DNA from: Metridium senile
Lineage: Eukaryota > Cnidaria > Anthozoa > Actiniaria > Metridiidae
Assembly: GCA_949775045.1 (NCBI GenBank)
Contig: OX459102.1
Coordinates: 3,466,101 to 3,530,100, forward strand
Reading direction: 5' to 3'
DNA length: 64,000 nucleotides
Below the pieces are notes generated by a model. The model was not told where the DNA came from, did not search any database, and saw only the letters and a list, made by a program, of their open reading frames with translations. The position numbers were made by a program, and so were the translations under genes. Positions 22,936 to 64,000 of the stretch are shown here, one piece after another. The number at the start of each line of letters is the position of its first letter. Position 1 is the first letter of the stretch.

Positions 22936-23760
22936 GAGAACGAAGCAATTACTATATAGTGAATCGTTGATATTACGAGGGATGTTGGTACGTGATATAT
23001 TACTTTTTTTAGTCTTCTGAGAACGAGGCAATTACTAGTGAATCGTTGATATTACGAGGGATGTTGGTACGTGATATATTACTTTTTTTAATCTTCTGAG
23101 AACGAAGCAATTACTATAGTGAATCGTTGATATTACGAGGGATGTTGGTACGTGATATATTACTTTTTTTAGTCTTCTGAGAACGAGGCAATTACTAGTG
23201 AATCGTTGATATTACGAGGGATGTTGGTACGTGATATATTACTTTTTTTAATCTTCTGAGAACGAAGCAATTACTATAGTGAATCGTTGATATTACGAGG
23301 GATGTTGGTACGTGATATATTACTTTTTTTAGTCTTCTGAGAACGAGGCAATTACTAGTGAATCGTTGATATTACGAGGGATGTTGGTACGTGATATAGT
23401 ACTTTTTTTAGTCTTCTGAGAACGAGGCAATTACTATAGTGAATCGTTGATATTACGAGGGATGTTGGTACGTGATATATTACTTTTTTTAATCTTCTGA
23501 GAACGAAGCAATTACTATAGTGAATCGTTGATATTACGAGGGATGTTGGTACGTGATATAGTACTTTTTTTAGTCTTCTGAGAACGAGGCAATTACTAGT
23601 GAATCGTTGATATTACGAGGGATGTTGGCCATGGTACGTGATATATTACTTTTTTTTAGTCTTCTGAGAACGAAGCAATTACTATAGTTAATCGTTGATA
23701 TTACGAGGGATGTTGTCTTTTTTGATTCTTTAAAGAACGAAGGAAATACTAAATAAATTG
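22936..23760. repeat. ~80-bp satellite with dimeric higher-order structure, about 10 units
   Basis: Each unit runs from GAACGARGCAATTACTA through AATCGTTGATATTACGAGGG and ATGTTGGTACGTGATATA to a poly-T and TCTTCTGA. Unit starts at 22938, 23021, 23100, 23181, 23260, 23341, 23420, 23501 and 23582 mostly alternate 79 and 81 bp. The alternation correlates with GAGG/GAAG and CTAGTG/CTATAGTG variants, showing a ~160-bp dimer. The last two units are degenerate. Confidence 0.95.
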
Positions 23761-23854
23761 TTGATGTTTCCATGGATATTTTCTTTTCTATTTAGATATG
23801 TTTTAGTGTGTATTTCGCAAATCTCATCCGTAACGATTTGAGTACTGTATTTGA

Positions 23855-24012
23855 CGGATCGTCAAAATTCACCATCCGCAAGCACCCCGGGCCCCTGTCG
23901 ATGTATGCCTCACAACCACAGGGTACCCATTTCACGGATCGTCAAAATTCACCATCCGCAAGCACCCCGGGCTCCTGTCGATGTATGCCTTACAACCACA
24001 GGGTACCCAAGC
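23855..24012. repeat. 79-bp tandem duplication
   Basis: ACGGATCGTCAAAATTCACC at 23855 and 23934 begins two near-identical units containing CACCCCGGG and ending GGTACCCA. A related GACGGATGGTGA word follows at ~24188. Confidence 0.9.
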
Positions 24013-24653
24013 TATTTGTTTTACCGATCGCACGGATTGCGTAATGAGATGCACAGGGTGACCAATTTGAAAAGCAATTGAAGTAATTTATTGTCTGAAT
24101 TAATTAATTATTAGTATGAATATAATGATATGCACACTTTGTGCATATTAATGTTGATCACGGATAGCGCGATTTGCAAGTGGAGAATGACGGATGGTGA
24201 CAAGCCGTGTATATTGGACATACTTGACAGTTAACAGAGTTCGTTTGCCCGAATACATCGACAGCCGTGTACAGCAATGAAAATTGCGTGACACACAGAA
24301 AACCCACAACGATCACGTATTTGAGTTAATTTTATGCATGGTCGGCAAAATCAGAAGACTACGTTTTTATGGATAAATTTAGGTTTAATTTCGCATGGCC
24401 ATTTATTTTATCTACCCTAATATTTAGAAAGATTTAAAATACAGGCTTTATGCCTTGAAACGTATTCAACTTGCAGATATCTTGTAGTTTTCTGGTTCTA
24501 AAAATAGAAAATTTAACGAGCTGCTATAAATAGACTAATTCATTGACGCGCGTCGACGTCTTTATATTTATAGATAAAACTCCATTTTCCCCAAAAAAGA
24601 ACTATTATGTTCTAACAGAATAACTATTTTTGGTTGTTAACATTCAAGATAAA

Positions 24654-25547
24654 CTATGATTTGTTTCAATTCACAAATCTGTACATTCTTCTTTGACGCT
24701 GTTTTGCGACGTTCTGCTTTCAATTTACGAACAATGGAACAATCTGAATGTCAACTCTTGAAATCGACAACTTCACAACTGCAAATTAAAATAAAAGCAT
24801 ACTGATAGCAAATCTAAAATCCACAATGGAAGTTGAATGCATCGACGGCCGTGACAGCACTAATAAAATTGCGTGACACTTAGGAATCCCAATGACATTT
24901 TTGGCGGGAAATCTCTTGTTAGTCGGGCTAGAGGGCCCGACTCTAGGTTTACCTTTTCGTCAATCTATGTATCTATGTATCTATCTGTCATGTCGCATAT
25001 AGTCCCCCATGATGCTTTGGGAACGAACACAGGAAGCCCAAAATAGAATTGTTTAGCCTCCTGTGTTGATTTTATGACTAGTCCGACTTCACGCTCATAG
25101 AGCGTCTAGTTATATCAAGAACACAAACTAGCATTTACAGTTAGGATGCTCGACCTATCAACACTTTATTTAACACATGTATCCGAGTAACACATGATTA
25201 TCATGATTATCCACGTTGTCATATGTATACATAATTCCCTGTTGTTCAGGTTTCAATGATAATCATGTATTACTCGGAAACACGTATTAAATAAAGTGTT
25301 GATAGGTCGAGCATCCTAACTGTAAATGCTAGTTTGTGTTCTTGATATAACAAGAGATTTCCCGCAAAAAATGTCATTGGGATTTCTAAGTGTCATGCAA
25401 TTTTGTTAGTGCTGTACACGGCAGTCGACGCATTCAACTTCCATTTCATCTCGTATGCTTTTACTTTAAATTGCAGCTGTGAACTTGTCGATTTCAAGAG
25501 TTGGTCAAAGAAGAATGTACAGATTTGTGAATTGAAACAAATCATAG
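24654..25547. repeat. ~0.9-kb imperfect palindrome
   Basis: Outer arms (CTATGATTTGTTTCAATTCA at the left, its complement at 25525-25547) continue inward through GACACTTAGGAATCCCAATG and CAAGAACACAAACTAGCATT to a centre near 25225-25245. The left arm has two extra segments absent from the right: about 45 bp near 24705-24750 and 190 bp at 24921-25110. Confidence 0.9.
24921..25110. mobile_element. 190-bp insertion in one arm of the palindrome
   Basis: The right arm gives the uninterrupted sequence (CTCTTGTTATATCAAG). In the left arm this is split by 190 bp beginning GTCGGGCTAGAGGGCCCGAC and ending GAGCGTCTAG, with TTA on both sides. A TTA duplication fits a PIF/Harbinger-type insertion, but the termini are not a clean inverted pair. 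Confidence 0.6.
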
Positions 25548-25591
25548 GTAACATAATGAAAATTGTAACACCGTAAAAGATGTTGACTTAA

Positions 25592-25640
25592 CTTTACTGA
25601 CGTTTCGAGCTTTAGCCCTTCGTCGGAGTACTCCTATCAT
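25592..25640 (-). mobile_element. Penelope-like element terminal motif, hammerhead-like
   Basis: On the minus strand CCGACGAAGGGCTAAAGCTC is followed by GAAACGTCAGTAAAG. This has the layout of the hammerhead-ribozyme core in terminal repeats of Penelope-like elements (CUGANGA, small stem, GAAAC), with one core position changed. The word AACGTCAGTAAAGTTGA recurs at ~26739. Confidence 0.4.
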
Positions 25641-27745
25641 TTATATCAAACACCGACGCAGCCTATACTAGTTTACTCGAAGGAGTATTTTTTCAATTTT
25701 CACCGTTAAAAAGACGACTTTGGCAGTTGAAGTGTTTGTTTATAACCGCTCTTTGACCGCCAATCAAGCCCGACAATACATTAAAACTTGTCTCAAAAGC
25801 TTTAAATCCAACTGTTTTGTTTATCAGAGAACTTTAAAACCATAGATTAAATATGTTTTTGAGTTTTAGTGTACTTACTTGGAGAAAAAGACCATTTTCG
25901 CCAGCCAAATATTGATCATTCAACTGATAATCACTCGCGTCGCTTATGTAAACAATCGTAATTTTCGGGTCAAATTGACGTTACAAAAAACATCGCCAAA
26001 AATTCACTTTTCATTTGCCCCAAAATATTATTTGAATAGTATTTCTTCATCTGTGAAACTTTAAAATAATTGAAAAATCTGTAAAATATTTGTTATAAAT
26101 GAAAATGTTTCAATAATTTGCAATTTGCTAAAGAATTATGTTTATTTTATGGAACGATTTTGATTTTGTTATAAAACAATAAATTTTTTGTGTTCTAAGA
26201 GTTTTCGGTGGTCCTGTAGAATGATCTCGTTAAACCGGAAGCAAGCTCGGAATTCAAATATCGACCCCGTACTCCTAAAATATTTATCCGATTGAGTTGA
26301 AACTCACACAGAGTTTTTAGTTTATATAGGCCTACGAACTGGCAAAGTTTGAAGGATTTCGAAAAACCTCGTTCTGCACGTCTTACCTGACCGATCCTGA
26401 CAACCGCTCTTAAGTGATCAGCTGAACATATTCATCCAAGTTGTTATTATAGTTTGGAATAAAGTAATTGTATTCTTCCTTTTATCTAGCTGGCATAAAA
26501 AAACAGATGTTAAATTATTTTCAAACTCGTCAGCAAGACCAACAGTGTAAAAGTTCACAATATCCACTACAGAATGCATTGAAATCATTTTTATTAATAA
26601 GGCTATATGAATGTTTTACAATCATATATTCATGATATAAATGTGGGAATGATTTACAATAATTTATAAACCTTAGTTTCAATCATATGTTAAGACTTCT
26701 TCCTTCAAACAACAGATCAGATACACTTTATTAAAGTTTCAACGTCAGTAAAGTTGAAGAAGTCAGACCGGAAACAGACGAAGTAAAAGCTCTGATTGGT
26801 CCATCATGTAAACAAATGTACATTCAAAATGTAAATTTTACGATTAATACGACGTCAACGGTTATTTAATACTAGATAGAATAATATCTTCATTTATGGA
26901 ATATATGCGAGTGGCGAAGCGACGAGAAATTGTAGCGATGATTATCGAGTCGCGAAGCAAATTAGAATACACACAAAATACTCCTTTAAAAACCTTGACA
27001 ATCCTCAGACCTTTGGCATCCAGTTATTTAATAAAGGTCAATAGTACCACAAAAGCAAACTAATAACCGTTGGAAAACTATAAATAAATCGACGGTTAAA
27101 GCGATCTAAATTGAAGGAGATTTAGACTCGTTTTCATATCATTATATAAATCCTAATGGCCGTTAAAAAACCTTCCTAAACTTTAAATGTTTTATTAGTG
27201 AGGAAAGTGTTTTTATTTTGGCTTAGAAAATATTTAAAATACTACTAGGTCAACAATATTTTGAATGTCATATAACGTACTAAGTAACACAAGATGCCCA
27301 AACCAACAGATCATTATAATATTAACTAAGCATGCGCATTTAATGTTAAAACCGGAACTCCAAATTTGGAGCAGAATAATTCCGTTTCCCCAGAGTTATA
27401 CGTTGCTCGGCACTGCTGGCCAAGAGTAACGCAGGCTCTGGGTTCGAGATTGAATAAGGGTCAACCTTTTCAATTGGAACACCATTCGAGGACATAGTAA
27501 TTGCTTCAAACTTATTTAGACGTTGATTACTTCCAATTAATTAATACAAATTTGGATTTCTTAATGTTCAAGGTAAAATTATGTTGAACAAATCCATGAT
27601 TCCCAAACTATCTGAAATAAGTCTTAACCATTATATCTATTTCACTATTGATGCATGTGAACTGAGCAAGCTCTCTTGTAAATGAAATAAATACAAATTT
27701 CATTCTATTTGATTATCCCTTGTTCATTTGTCATGATGATCTTCA
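25641..27745. other. No gene seen; 3' flank of transporter paralog 2
   Basis: AT-rich sequence with short open frames only. A short word (AAATATTTATCCGATTGAG, about 26278) has a relative at ~61445, and such words often mark old repeats. No protein or RNA gene recognised. Confidence 0.4.
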
Positions 27746-57727
<29,982 letters not shown>

Positions 57728-58373
57728 TAGACGCAGGTCGCACTAACACTAAATTTAAGGGCATAATGTAGGGGGGTTATGGACGTTGTGGACTGGTGTC
57801 AATACCAAAAAACAATCGAAATCTGATTGGTTCTCTAATTTTAGATGCCAAATTTAATTAGTTTAAACTTTGACATGAGCTGTCACAGCCCAGAAAGCTT
57901 ATTTTCAGTGATGTTTACAAATAGTATGAGGATATTTAGTCCAGCTTGTCTTTGGGGGTTTACAAGTTTATAACAATTAAGGCTATAGTATCTAGCATAG
58001 AAATTGAAATATTAATCATATTTTAATTATATAGAGCATTTTTCTAAATAAATACACGGCGCAAGACTGCACTTCTAAGGCCAACAATCTATGATCATGG
58101 GTGGCGTTTTCTAACTAATATACCATTCATCAAAAATAGCCAAAACAACAAGGATCTAAAGACACGTAAGCTTCTAAATATACAAATATTCAAAATGTTT
58201 TAAATGTTTAAGTAAGGGCCATAGTAAACTAAATATAGATTCTAGCGTTTGTGGCAATAGCCATCACGTGTCGCTGTGTGAGCGGTCTAGCGAAAACAAG
58301 AACAGAATAGATTGTGACAACGTGACTGCAACGTATGTAGAAACATAGTGTGTGACTAAAATGGAGTCAGAGC

Positions 58374-58560
58374 AGGGTGTGGATAAAACATGGCCGCGGA
58401 CGGCGGACGGCGGACCGCGGACGGCATAAAAATAATAGAAATAAAAATTTAAAAAAAAATGGAAAAAAAAATGGAAAAAAAAAATGGGGGAAAAAATGGA
58501 AAAAAAATTGGAAAAAAAATGGAAAAGAGCAAGACTGGTGTACGAGTAAAGGTGCATTGA
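58374..58560 (+). mobile_element. GC-headed short element, copy B
   Basis: CAGGGTGTGGATAAAACATG followed by GCGGACG units and an A/G-rich tract. Orthologous to 21233-21450 with one fewer GCGGACG unit. Confidence 0.45.
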
Positions 58561-58746
58561 GTATTGGTGCTGAAAGGGTTGCTCTTCAAACAGCACTTGC
58601 CCGGGTTAAAGTAGAAAAGGAATGAAGTTTGAGTCACATGTCGTGTCAGAAATGTCGCGTGTGAAATTAGAAGTACAGTAGTTAAGGCTGAGCAATTGAG
58701 TGATTTTAGTTATCAGATAACGGTAAATGTGGGAGTCGTAATATAC

Positions 58747-58789
58747 CGAGTTGGACTTCGAGTTGGACTTCGAGTTACAGTTCGAGTTG
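58747..58789. repeat. CGAGTT minisatellite, contracted copy
   Basis: Two 12-bp units plus the TACAGTTCGAGTT end, shorter than 21608-21674. Confidence 0.9.
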
Positions 58790-59167
58790 AAAGTATTTAT
58801 AATTGGACTAAAATAAATGAATTAGGCTGAAGATATGAAAGGAATCAAATTGAAATTTGAAATTAGGCCGCTTAGATATAATCTTTTTCGCAACTTCATC
58901 ATATTTGCCACCTCTATCTTATTTTGATGAAAATTACATGCTATAAATGGTCATAAATAAAACGACATTGTCATAATCAAAAATTAAAACGATTGGAGGC
59001 TGTCAGACGAGCAGATCAATCAAATTCTGCTACATTTTATCTACATTTTATATACCCCTATTTGTATCAACTTTATCAAATCAATCTTTTCCCCTGAAAC
59101 TAGTTGAATTTTCCTATCACAATTAGTTTTTTCCAAACTTCACTATGAAATTCTTCAATTGCTGGTT

Positions 59168-59466
59168 CATAATAAGAGGTTATTAACCGAGCGCGAGGTC
59201 TGTATGGAAAATATCAGACCGAGGTCTTGCCAGTACGGAACGAGCACAGCGTGGTCCGTACAAAAAAGATCGAGGTCTGATATTTTCCATACAGACCGAG
59301 CAAGCCAAGTTAATAATTCGTTTATTATATGACTATTTTAAGAGAGAAAGTAATAATGTTTTTGATATTTTACGACGCGCGTTGCTTTCGAATGGCTTCC
59401 CAGAAGTTTTACTGAAAAAGAGCTGGTTGAAACCTGTTGAAACCGGTTTTCATTCAGCATGTGTCG
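59168..59466 (-). repeat. Interspersed element with hairpin, inverted relative to 13833-14630
   Basis: Hairpin 59168-59330 (arms GAGGTCTGTATGGAAAATAT and mirror) followed by AAAGAGCTGGTTGAAACC and GAAACCGGTTTTCATTCAGC. It lies just outside duplication copy B. Confidence 0.7.
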
Positions 59467-59517
59467 ACGCGGCATCTCGAAATCGAGGAAACTACGGAAA
59501 CTGAGGAAACTACGGAA

Positions 59518-59795
59518 ACTTGTTTATATGGTAGAAATTAAAGTTCAACTCGGGGGGCGAGATATCTCGTCTCTCGGCTGGTAGGGTATATAACGGGTAT
59601 GATACCCTATATACCCATCATATACTATACCCTACCAGCCGAGACGAGATATCTCGCCCCCCGGGGTTGTCTCGCCCAACCGAGATGAGAAATTATTCCA
59701 TTGTGGAATTTTACAAAGAGATATATTAAAACTCGCACAGGGCGAGCGGGGGGAGCTAGGGCTGTCTGAGACAACTTTCTACCATATAAACAAGT
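59518..59795. mobile_element. MITE with inner hairpin
   Basis: ACTTGTTTATATGGTAGAAA at the left and its mirror (ending ACAAGT) at 59795. Inside, 59550-59665 is a second palindrome with GGGGGGCGAGATATCTCGTC and GGCTGGTAGGGTATA arms. A 14-bp GAGGAAACTACGGA-type repeat precedes it. Confidence 0.8.
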
Positions 59796-60019
59796 ACAAA
59801 TCTGCGAGCGTTTTACTTGTAAGACAACAGAAAGTTTTTTGAAGAATTGCAAGAATTATCATTCGATGATAAATGGACTGAAGGACTGACGACTGCGTTT
59901 TCTTTGATCAAAGGATGCTACATGTAATTGTTCTTTTTCCATATTTCAATTTATCGGCACATATAAGTGACTTATAAGAATACTTCGAGAAAAGAGACCG
60001 ACAGAGCCTGCAACTAATC

Positions 60020-60300
60020 CTCAGAATCAAAAATAATAGAGAAATAAAAAAGAAATGCAGAACGAAAGAAAACAGACAAAAAGAAATAATGAAAAAAGGC
60101 TGAAAGAAAGAAAATGGGAAAAGAAACAATAAAAATAAATTCTGAAAGAAAAAAATAGAAAATGGAATGAAAATGATAAAAAATGCTGAAAAAAAGAAAA
60201 TGGGAATATAAATAATGGAAACAGAAAGGGTGAAAGAAAGAAAATAGAAAATGGGAATAGAAAGAATGAAAAAATGAAGAAAATTGAAAATAATTATATA
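60020..60300. repeat. Polypurine (GAAA-rich) tract
   Basis: About 280 bp that are almost all A and G, with irregular GAAAGAAAATGGGAA words. The F/S-rich minus frames across it are artefacts. Confidence 0.85.
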
Positions 60301-62626
60301 AATAATGAATATCATATCGTTGCAATACAGTTTTGTTGTGCGCTTTTTCTCTGTTTGATACGGTTGGGTTAGATTACCGATTACAGATTAGCCGCAGTAC
60401 ATTATGACACGAATAAGTCGTATATATAATATCCAGTACCAGCTAGTATATAAGACTTGTGTTTCTGTTAGCTACAACAGAATTACTGTAGTATTTACAA
60501 AGACAGGTACAACCATGTAAACAAATTCGAATATAGTATTAAAGATCAATATTTGTCTCAATTTCTCAGTATTGCGTTATAATCAGGCTGCTTTGGGGTT
60601 CCTGTGTTCATGTCACGCATTCTTTCGCGGTTGTATGTTTGTCTGAAAGCCTTTAGTTGTATCATCGATCGTGTCTAATAGTCAAATGGCGGTGAAATAC
60701 TCTACACTTATAACAGTATTTCACTCTGAAGCTCACGTACTAAGGTCAGGTAAAACATAAAGCTCGGATACAGCTGGTAGTTTTAATATTTTGACTTCAA
60801 AAGAATGATAGCTAATACCTTGGCTTCGGTTGGCATAATGATCGGACTCAATTCAACTGGTTCCAAGCTTCTCTCAAGACATTTCCTCGGAATGTACCCG
60901 CTCAAATCATGAATAAAGTATTGTATTATGGCAAGGAGATGTTTGTTTGTGAATTACAGGGGATAGAGGCATGATTTCGGTAAGTTTAATCGTTTAATGT
61001 ACACATATCGCGTAGTAAATTGAGGTCAAATATGACTGAAATTGGGGTCAACATTCATCGCTCACCAAGCTGTGTTTATGATTTGCCCCAAAATTTTATT
61101 TGACAAACCTAAGCTATGGGTATCCCTCTTTCCTCATGTACAATAGCTTTGAGCTAGGTCGTGTACCATTGGCGATACAGAGGTTTTAATATGATGTACT
61201 TAAAATCGAGTAAAAACTAAAATTGAAAAAATAATTGAAAAATCTATAAAATATTCAGTTTTCATCTTTCTTCGAAGAAAAAAACCTCCGAATAGTCGCT
61301 ACTGTACGTACTTTTGAACTGGCAAATTTGTTTGGTAAAATATGTTCTCAGTCTTGTGATATTTGACACTTTTTGTAGTGCACTCAATCAACCTTCGAAA
61401 ACCGGAAATGACGTCAATTTTCACATTTTGGCGCCGTGCGCCTTAAATATTTATCTGATCGAGCTAAAACTTATAGCAATGGATTTAGCGTTCGAAACTG
61501 GTTCTACATGCCGATTTTAAGGGATTTGACAAAAAATCATTTTGCAAGTCATAGGCGACCCTATGGGCAAATCCCTCTTAAAGTCCGACCAAAGCGCAAA
61601 GAAAGACCAGCACTGCGTACTCTCAAGTAGAATGTTGGGCGATAAATTAATGTTTAGATCAAAACTAAATAGTAGAAGTTTTATAACCAACACGCTACTT
61701 TGTGTATTGAATTATATTAATTAGTAGAAATTAGACGCCTTCGATCGTCAAGTAAAGAACCGTGTTTACGTCAATATCAGCAATTTTGAGTGCAAACTTC
61801 TCGCAATTCATCATAGAAATTTTATATCTTAAACATCGTGCCCCAGAAAAACGTTCAAAGAAATTGACATTTCCGTGTTTAATTTTCGCAAACTGAGCTA
61901 TTTGGTAGAAACTCGTGGTCCCTAGATATGATTTTCAGCAGTGTTTACAACATGGTTTAGGCCCTGTTCCACTGTGATAAATTTGACGAGCTTCATCAAC
62001 CTATATATTTTATAATATTAAAGATTTATCTCAGATGAAATAATATATTTCAATTTTATGGGAGCCATTAAGATTTTTTAGCATAAAGCCAACTTGACAT
62101 ACATGTCCAATATACTCGACTGGACTCGAATCGAAAATTCCAAAACTCCATTCGACTATATTCGTGAAGCATGAAAAGGGGTTGGGATCCCTGTATTTTA
62201 TAATTATTGACCATCATTTATACAAGTCACCTACCATGTGGCCTCAGAAAGTCAATAAAAGTCAATCACGAACTGACAAAAGTCATTTACTAAATCAAAC
62301 ATCAAACTACTCTATTATATTGGGATTCCTGTGGCAAAGGCATGCCGGGAGAAAAAGAGTTCAGTCCATTACTCTCCTTTCTTTCCTCTTCCTCTCCCCC
62401 TCCCCTCCCCTCCCCCTCCTTTTCCCAAAGAGCAAGCTATGCAGGCTACCTTATTATCACCCCACGGATGGACTCCAATCGATCAAATCGATCGATTCGT
62501 AGATGAGGAATTCGATTCGTATCTGAAGAATTCGATTCGTATCTGAAGAATCTTAAGAATTCAATCGGCCTTTTACAAGATTCATTCACGTGAATTAATT
62601 TGACCTTATCAATCAAAAAATAGTAT
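60301..62626. other. No gene supported
   Basis: Mostly unique AT-rich DNA. Overlapping 60-70 codon frames at 61314-61724 and 62164-62546 have no family resemblance. A C/T-rich strip at 62385-62430 resembles the one preceding the element at 16740-16810. Nothing firmer. Confidence 0.4.
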
Positions 62627-62863
62627 TTGAAAGAACGAGAGATATCACAAGCTCAACATACAACAACCACAAATGCGCCGTTTATGAAAGAGCAAGAACG
62701 AGAGATATCCCAAGCTATTCGACATACAACAACCACAAATGCGCCGTTTATGAAAGAGCAAGAACGAAAGATATCCCAAGCTATTCAACAGACAACAACC
62801 ACAATTGCGCCGTTTATGAAAGAGCAAGAACAAGAGATATCCCAAGCTAGCGAATGCGAGTAA
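62627..62863 (+). repeat. 66-bp in-frame tandem repeat (22-residue units)
   Basis: Three and a half units of 66 bp encode EREISQAIRHTTTTNAPFMK-type repeats in an open frame of 78 codons. The opposite strand is also open. A period divisible by three keeps any open unit open, so coding is not established. If translated it would be a Thr/Gln/Glu-rich repeat peptide. Confidence 0.85.
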
Positions 62864-63385
62864 ACTAGTATGACACTTACAAATATATACCTCGTTCTCA
62901 AACGACTACGGCCACTAGCGACTGCGAGTAAACTAGTATGACACTTACAAATATATATCTCGTTCTCAAACTACGGCCACTAGCGACTGCGAGTAAACTA
63001 GTATGACACTTACAAATATATACCTCGTTCTCAAACGATTACGGCCACTAGCGACTGCGAGTAAACTAGTATGACACTTACAAATATATACCTCGTTCTC
63101 AAACGACTACGGCCAACTAGCGACTGCGAGTAAACTAGTATGACACTTACAAATATATACCTCGTTCTCAAACGACTACGGCCACTAGCGACTGCGAGTA
63201 AACTAGTATGACACTTACAAATATATATCTCGTTCTCAAACTACGGCCACTAGCGACTGCGAGTAAACTAGTATGACACTTACAAATATATACGTCGTTC
63301 TCAAACGACTACGGCCACTAGCGACTGCGAGTAAACTAGTATGACACTTACAAATATATACCTCGTTCTCAAACGACTACACTAC
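62850..63385. repeat. ~68-bp satellite, eight units
   Basis: Units run GCGAGTAAACTAGTATGACA, CTTACAAATATATACCTCGT, TCTCAAACGACTACGGCCAC, TAGCGACT. Starts at 62856, 62924, 62989, 63057, 63126, 63194, 63259 and 63327 give 65-69 bp spacing. The 65-bp variant (CTCAAACTACGG) occurs at units 2 and 6, so a four-unit block may have been duplicated. Confidence 0.95.
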
Positions 63386-64000
63386 TATCTATAAGATAGC
63401 TAACTATGATGTCATGATGCAGTGAAAGTCGAAGGAAACGTTTGACCCTTCCTAGCTATCCCAAAATTAAACTCCTTACCCTCCCTATTCAGTCAACTTA
63501 GAATAGTATTACCCATGGCCCTCCACCCATGGTCACACTGACGTTTTATATATCTACACAAATTAATTATTCTCTCGGCCTTCTTTGAATTGCAGTCAGA
63601 TATTGTGGTAGAGAAAGCGTTTTATTGTCTGTATTGAGTATGTTATTGATGTATTATCGAGGATTGATGACAAATACCTGATCTCAAAAACTTTCACGTT
63701 GGAAATTGATATAACAACAAGATTATCATTATATGCACACAAAATAACCAGAGTCATGAGGGACAACTTTGTGGTGGGCTGAAATTCAGATGTGACTAAT
63801 AAACTCGTACATACATTGATACATATTAAATACACTATTAAAACATATTGAAATTACATTTTATTTTATGAAGTTGAGTATATATTGTTTCATACTTAAA
63901 ATAAAAATATAAAAATGTGATTAAAATAAGTAACGAGGATAGCCCTCCCCTACATTCATTTTGTTTCTAGCGTTTTTAAAATTACAATTCGTGTTGAGTT
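63386..64000. other. No gene seen
   Basis: AT-rich end of the window. A 79-codon minus frame (63596-63835) resembles nothing known. Confidence 0.4.

Noticed and set aside
59908..60325. F/S/I-rich minus frames suggesting a membrane protein
   Set aside because: They are reverse translations of the polypurine tract.
62850..63385. Regularly spaced repeats resembling a CRISPR array
   Set aside because: The whole 68-bp unit repeats, including the would-be spacer, there are no cas genes, and the window is eukaryotic. The same holds for 1884-2080 and 36006-36616.

Overview
The window looks like AT-rich nuclear DNA of an invertebrate animal. The evidence is spliced GT-AG genes, long introns, very large microsatellites, many small DNA-transposon relics, and several kinds of non-LTR retroelement and Penelope-like debris. 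Nothing looks prokaryotic: there are no operons, ribosome binding sites or CRISPR. The species cannot be fixed from sequence. The repeat types would fit a cnidarian, sponge or other marine invertebrate, which is inference only.

The clearest host genes are two paralogous monocarboxylate-transporter-like (SLC16, MFS) genes on the minus strand, each rebuilt here from five exons. Paralog 1 has exon 1 at 20314-20578 and exons 2-5 at 11110-11325, 10610-10968, 9448-9805 and 8590-8762 (456 codons plus stop). Paralog 2 has exon 1 at 57463-57727 and exons 2-5 at 34485-34700, 33820-34184, 28855-29209 and 27746-27918 (457 codons plus stop). All junctions are GT-AG and in phase. Exon 1 of each gene lies inside one of two direct copies of a roughly 7-kb segmental duplication (14866-21752 and 51756-58867). 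The exon 1 copies therefore look identical while exons 2-5 are diverged, apart from short nearly identical patches that suggest gene conversion.

Layout: 1-8.6 kb holds a LINE 3' end, minisatellites and an intact ORF pair (C76/OTU-like cysteine protease plus a STPRR-like basic repeat protein) of the sort linked to Helitron/PIF1-type elements. 8.6-20.6 kb is paralog 1, with about 143 CCTG units in its last intron. 21-27.7 kb is satellites and a 0.9-kb palindrome. 27.7-57.7 kb is paralog 2. Its 22.8-kb first intron carries a GTCGAC minisatellite, a 262-unit GAT array, an R4/Dong-like LINE embedded in TAA repeats, many MITEs, a promoter-like block with a CArG box and a full CRE, a Mutator-like element enclosing a PIF1 helicase relic, and a decayed EEADTRM-family gene. 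58.9-64 kb is mostly unique AT-rich DNA ending in two adjacent satellites.

No coherent new multi-gene system is visible. The strongest leads are the mosaic history of the transporter pair, the transcribed CCUG array, the helicase-carrying Mutator-like element, and a set of GC-headed elements sharing a GGGTGTnngnAAAA-type end.
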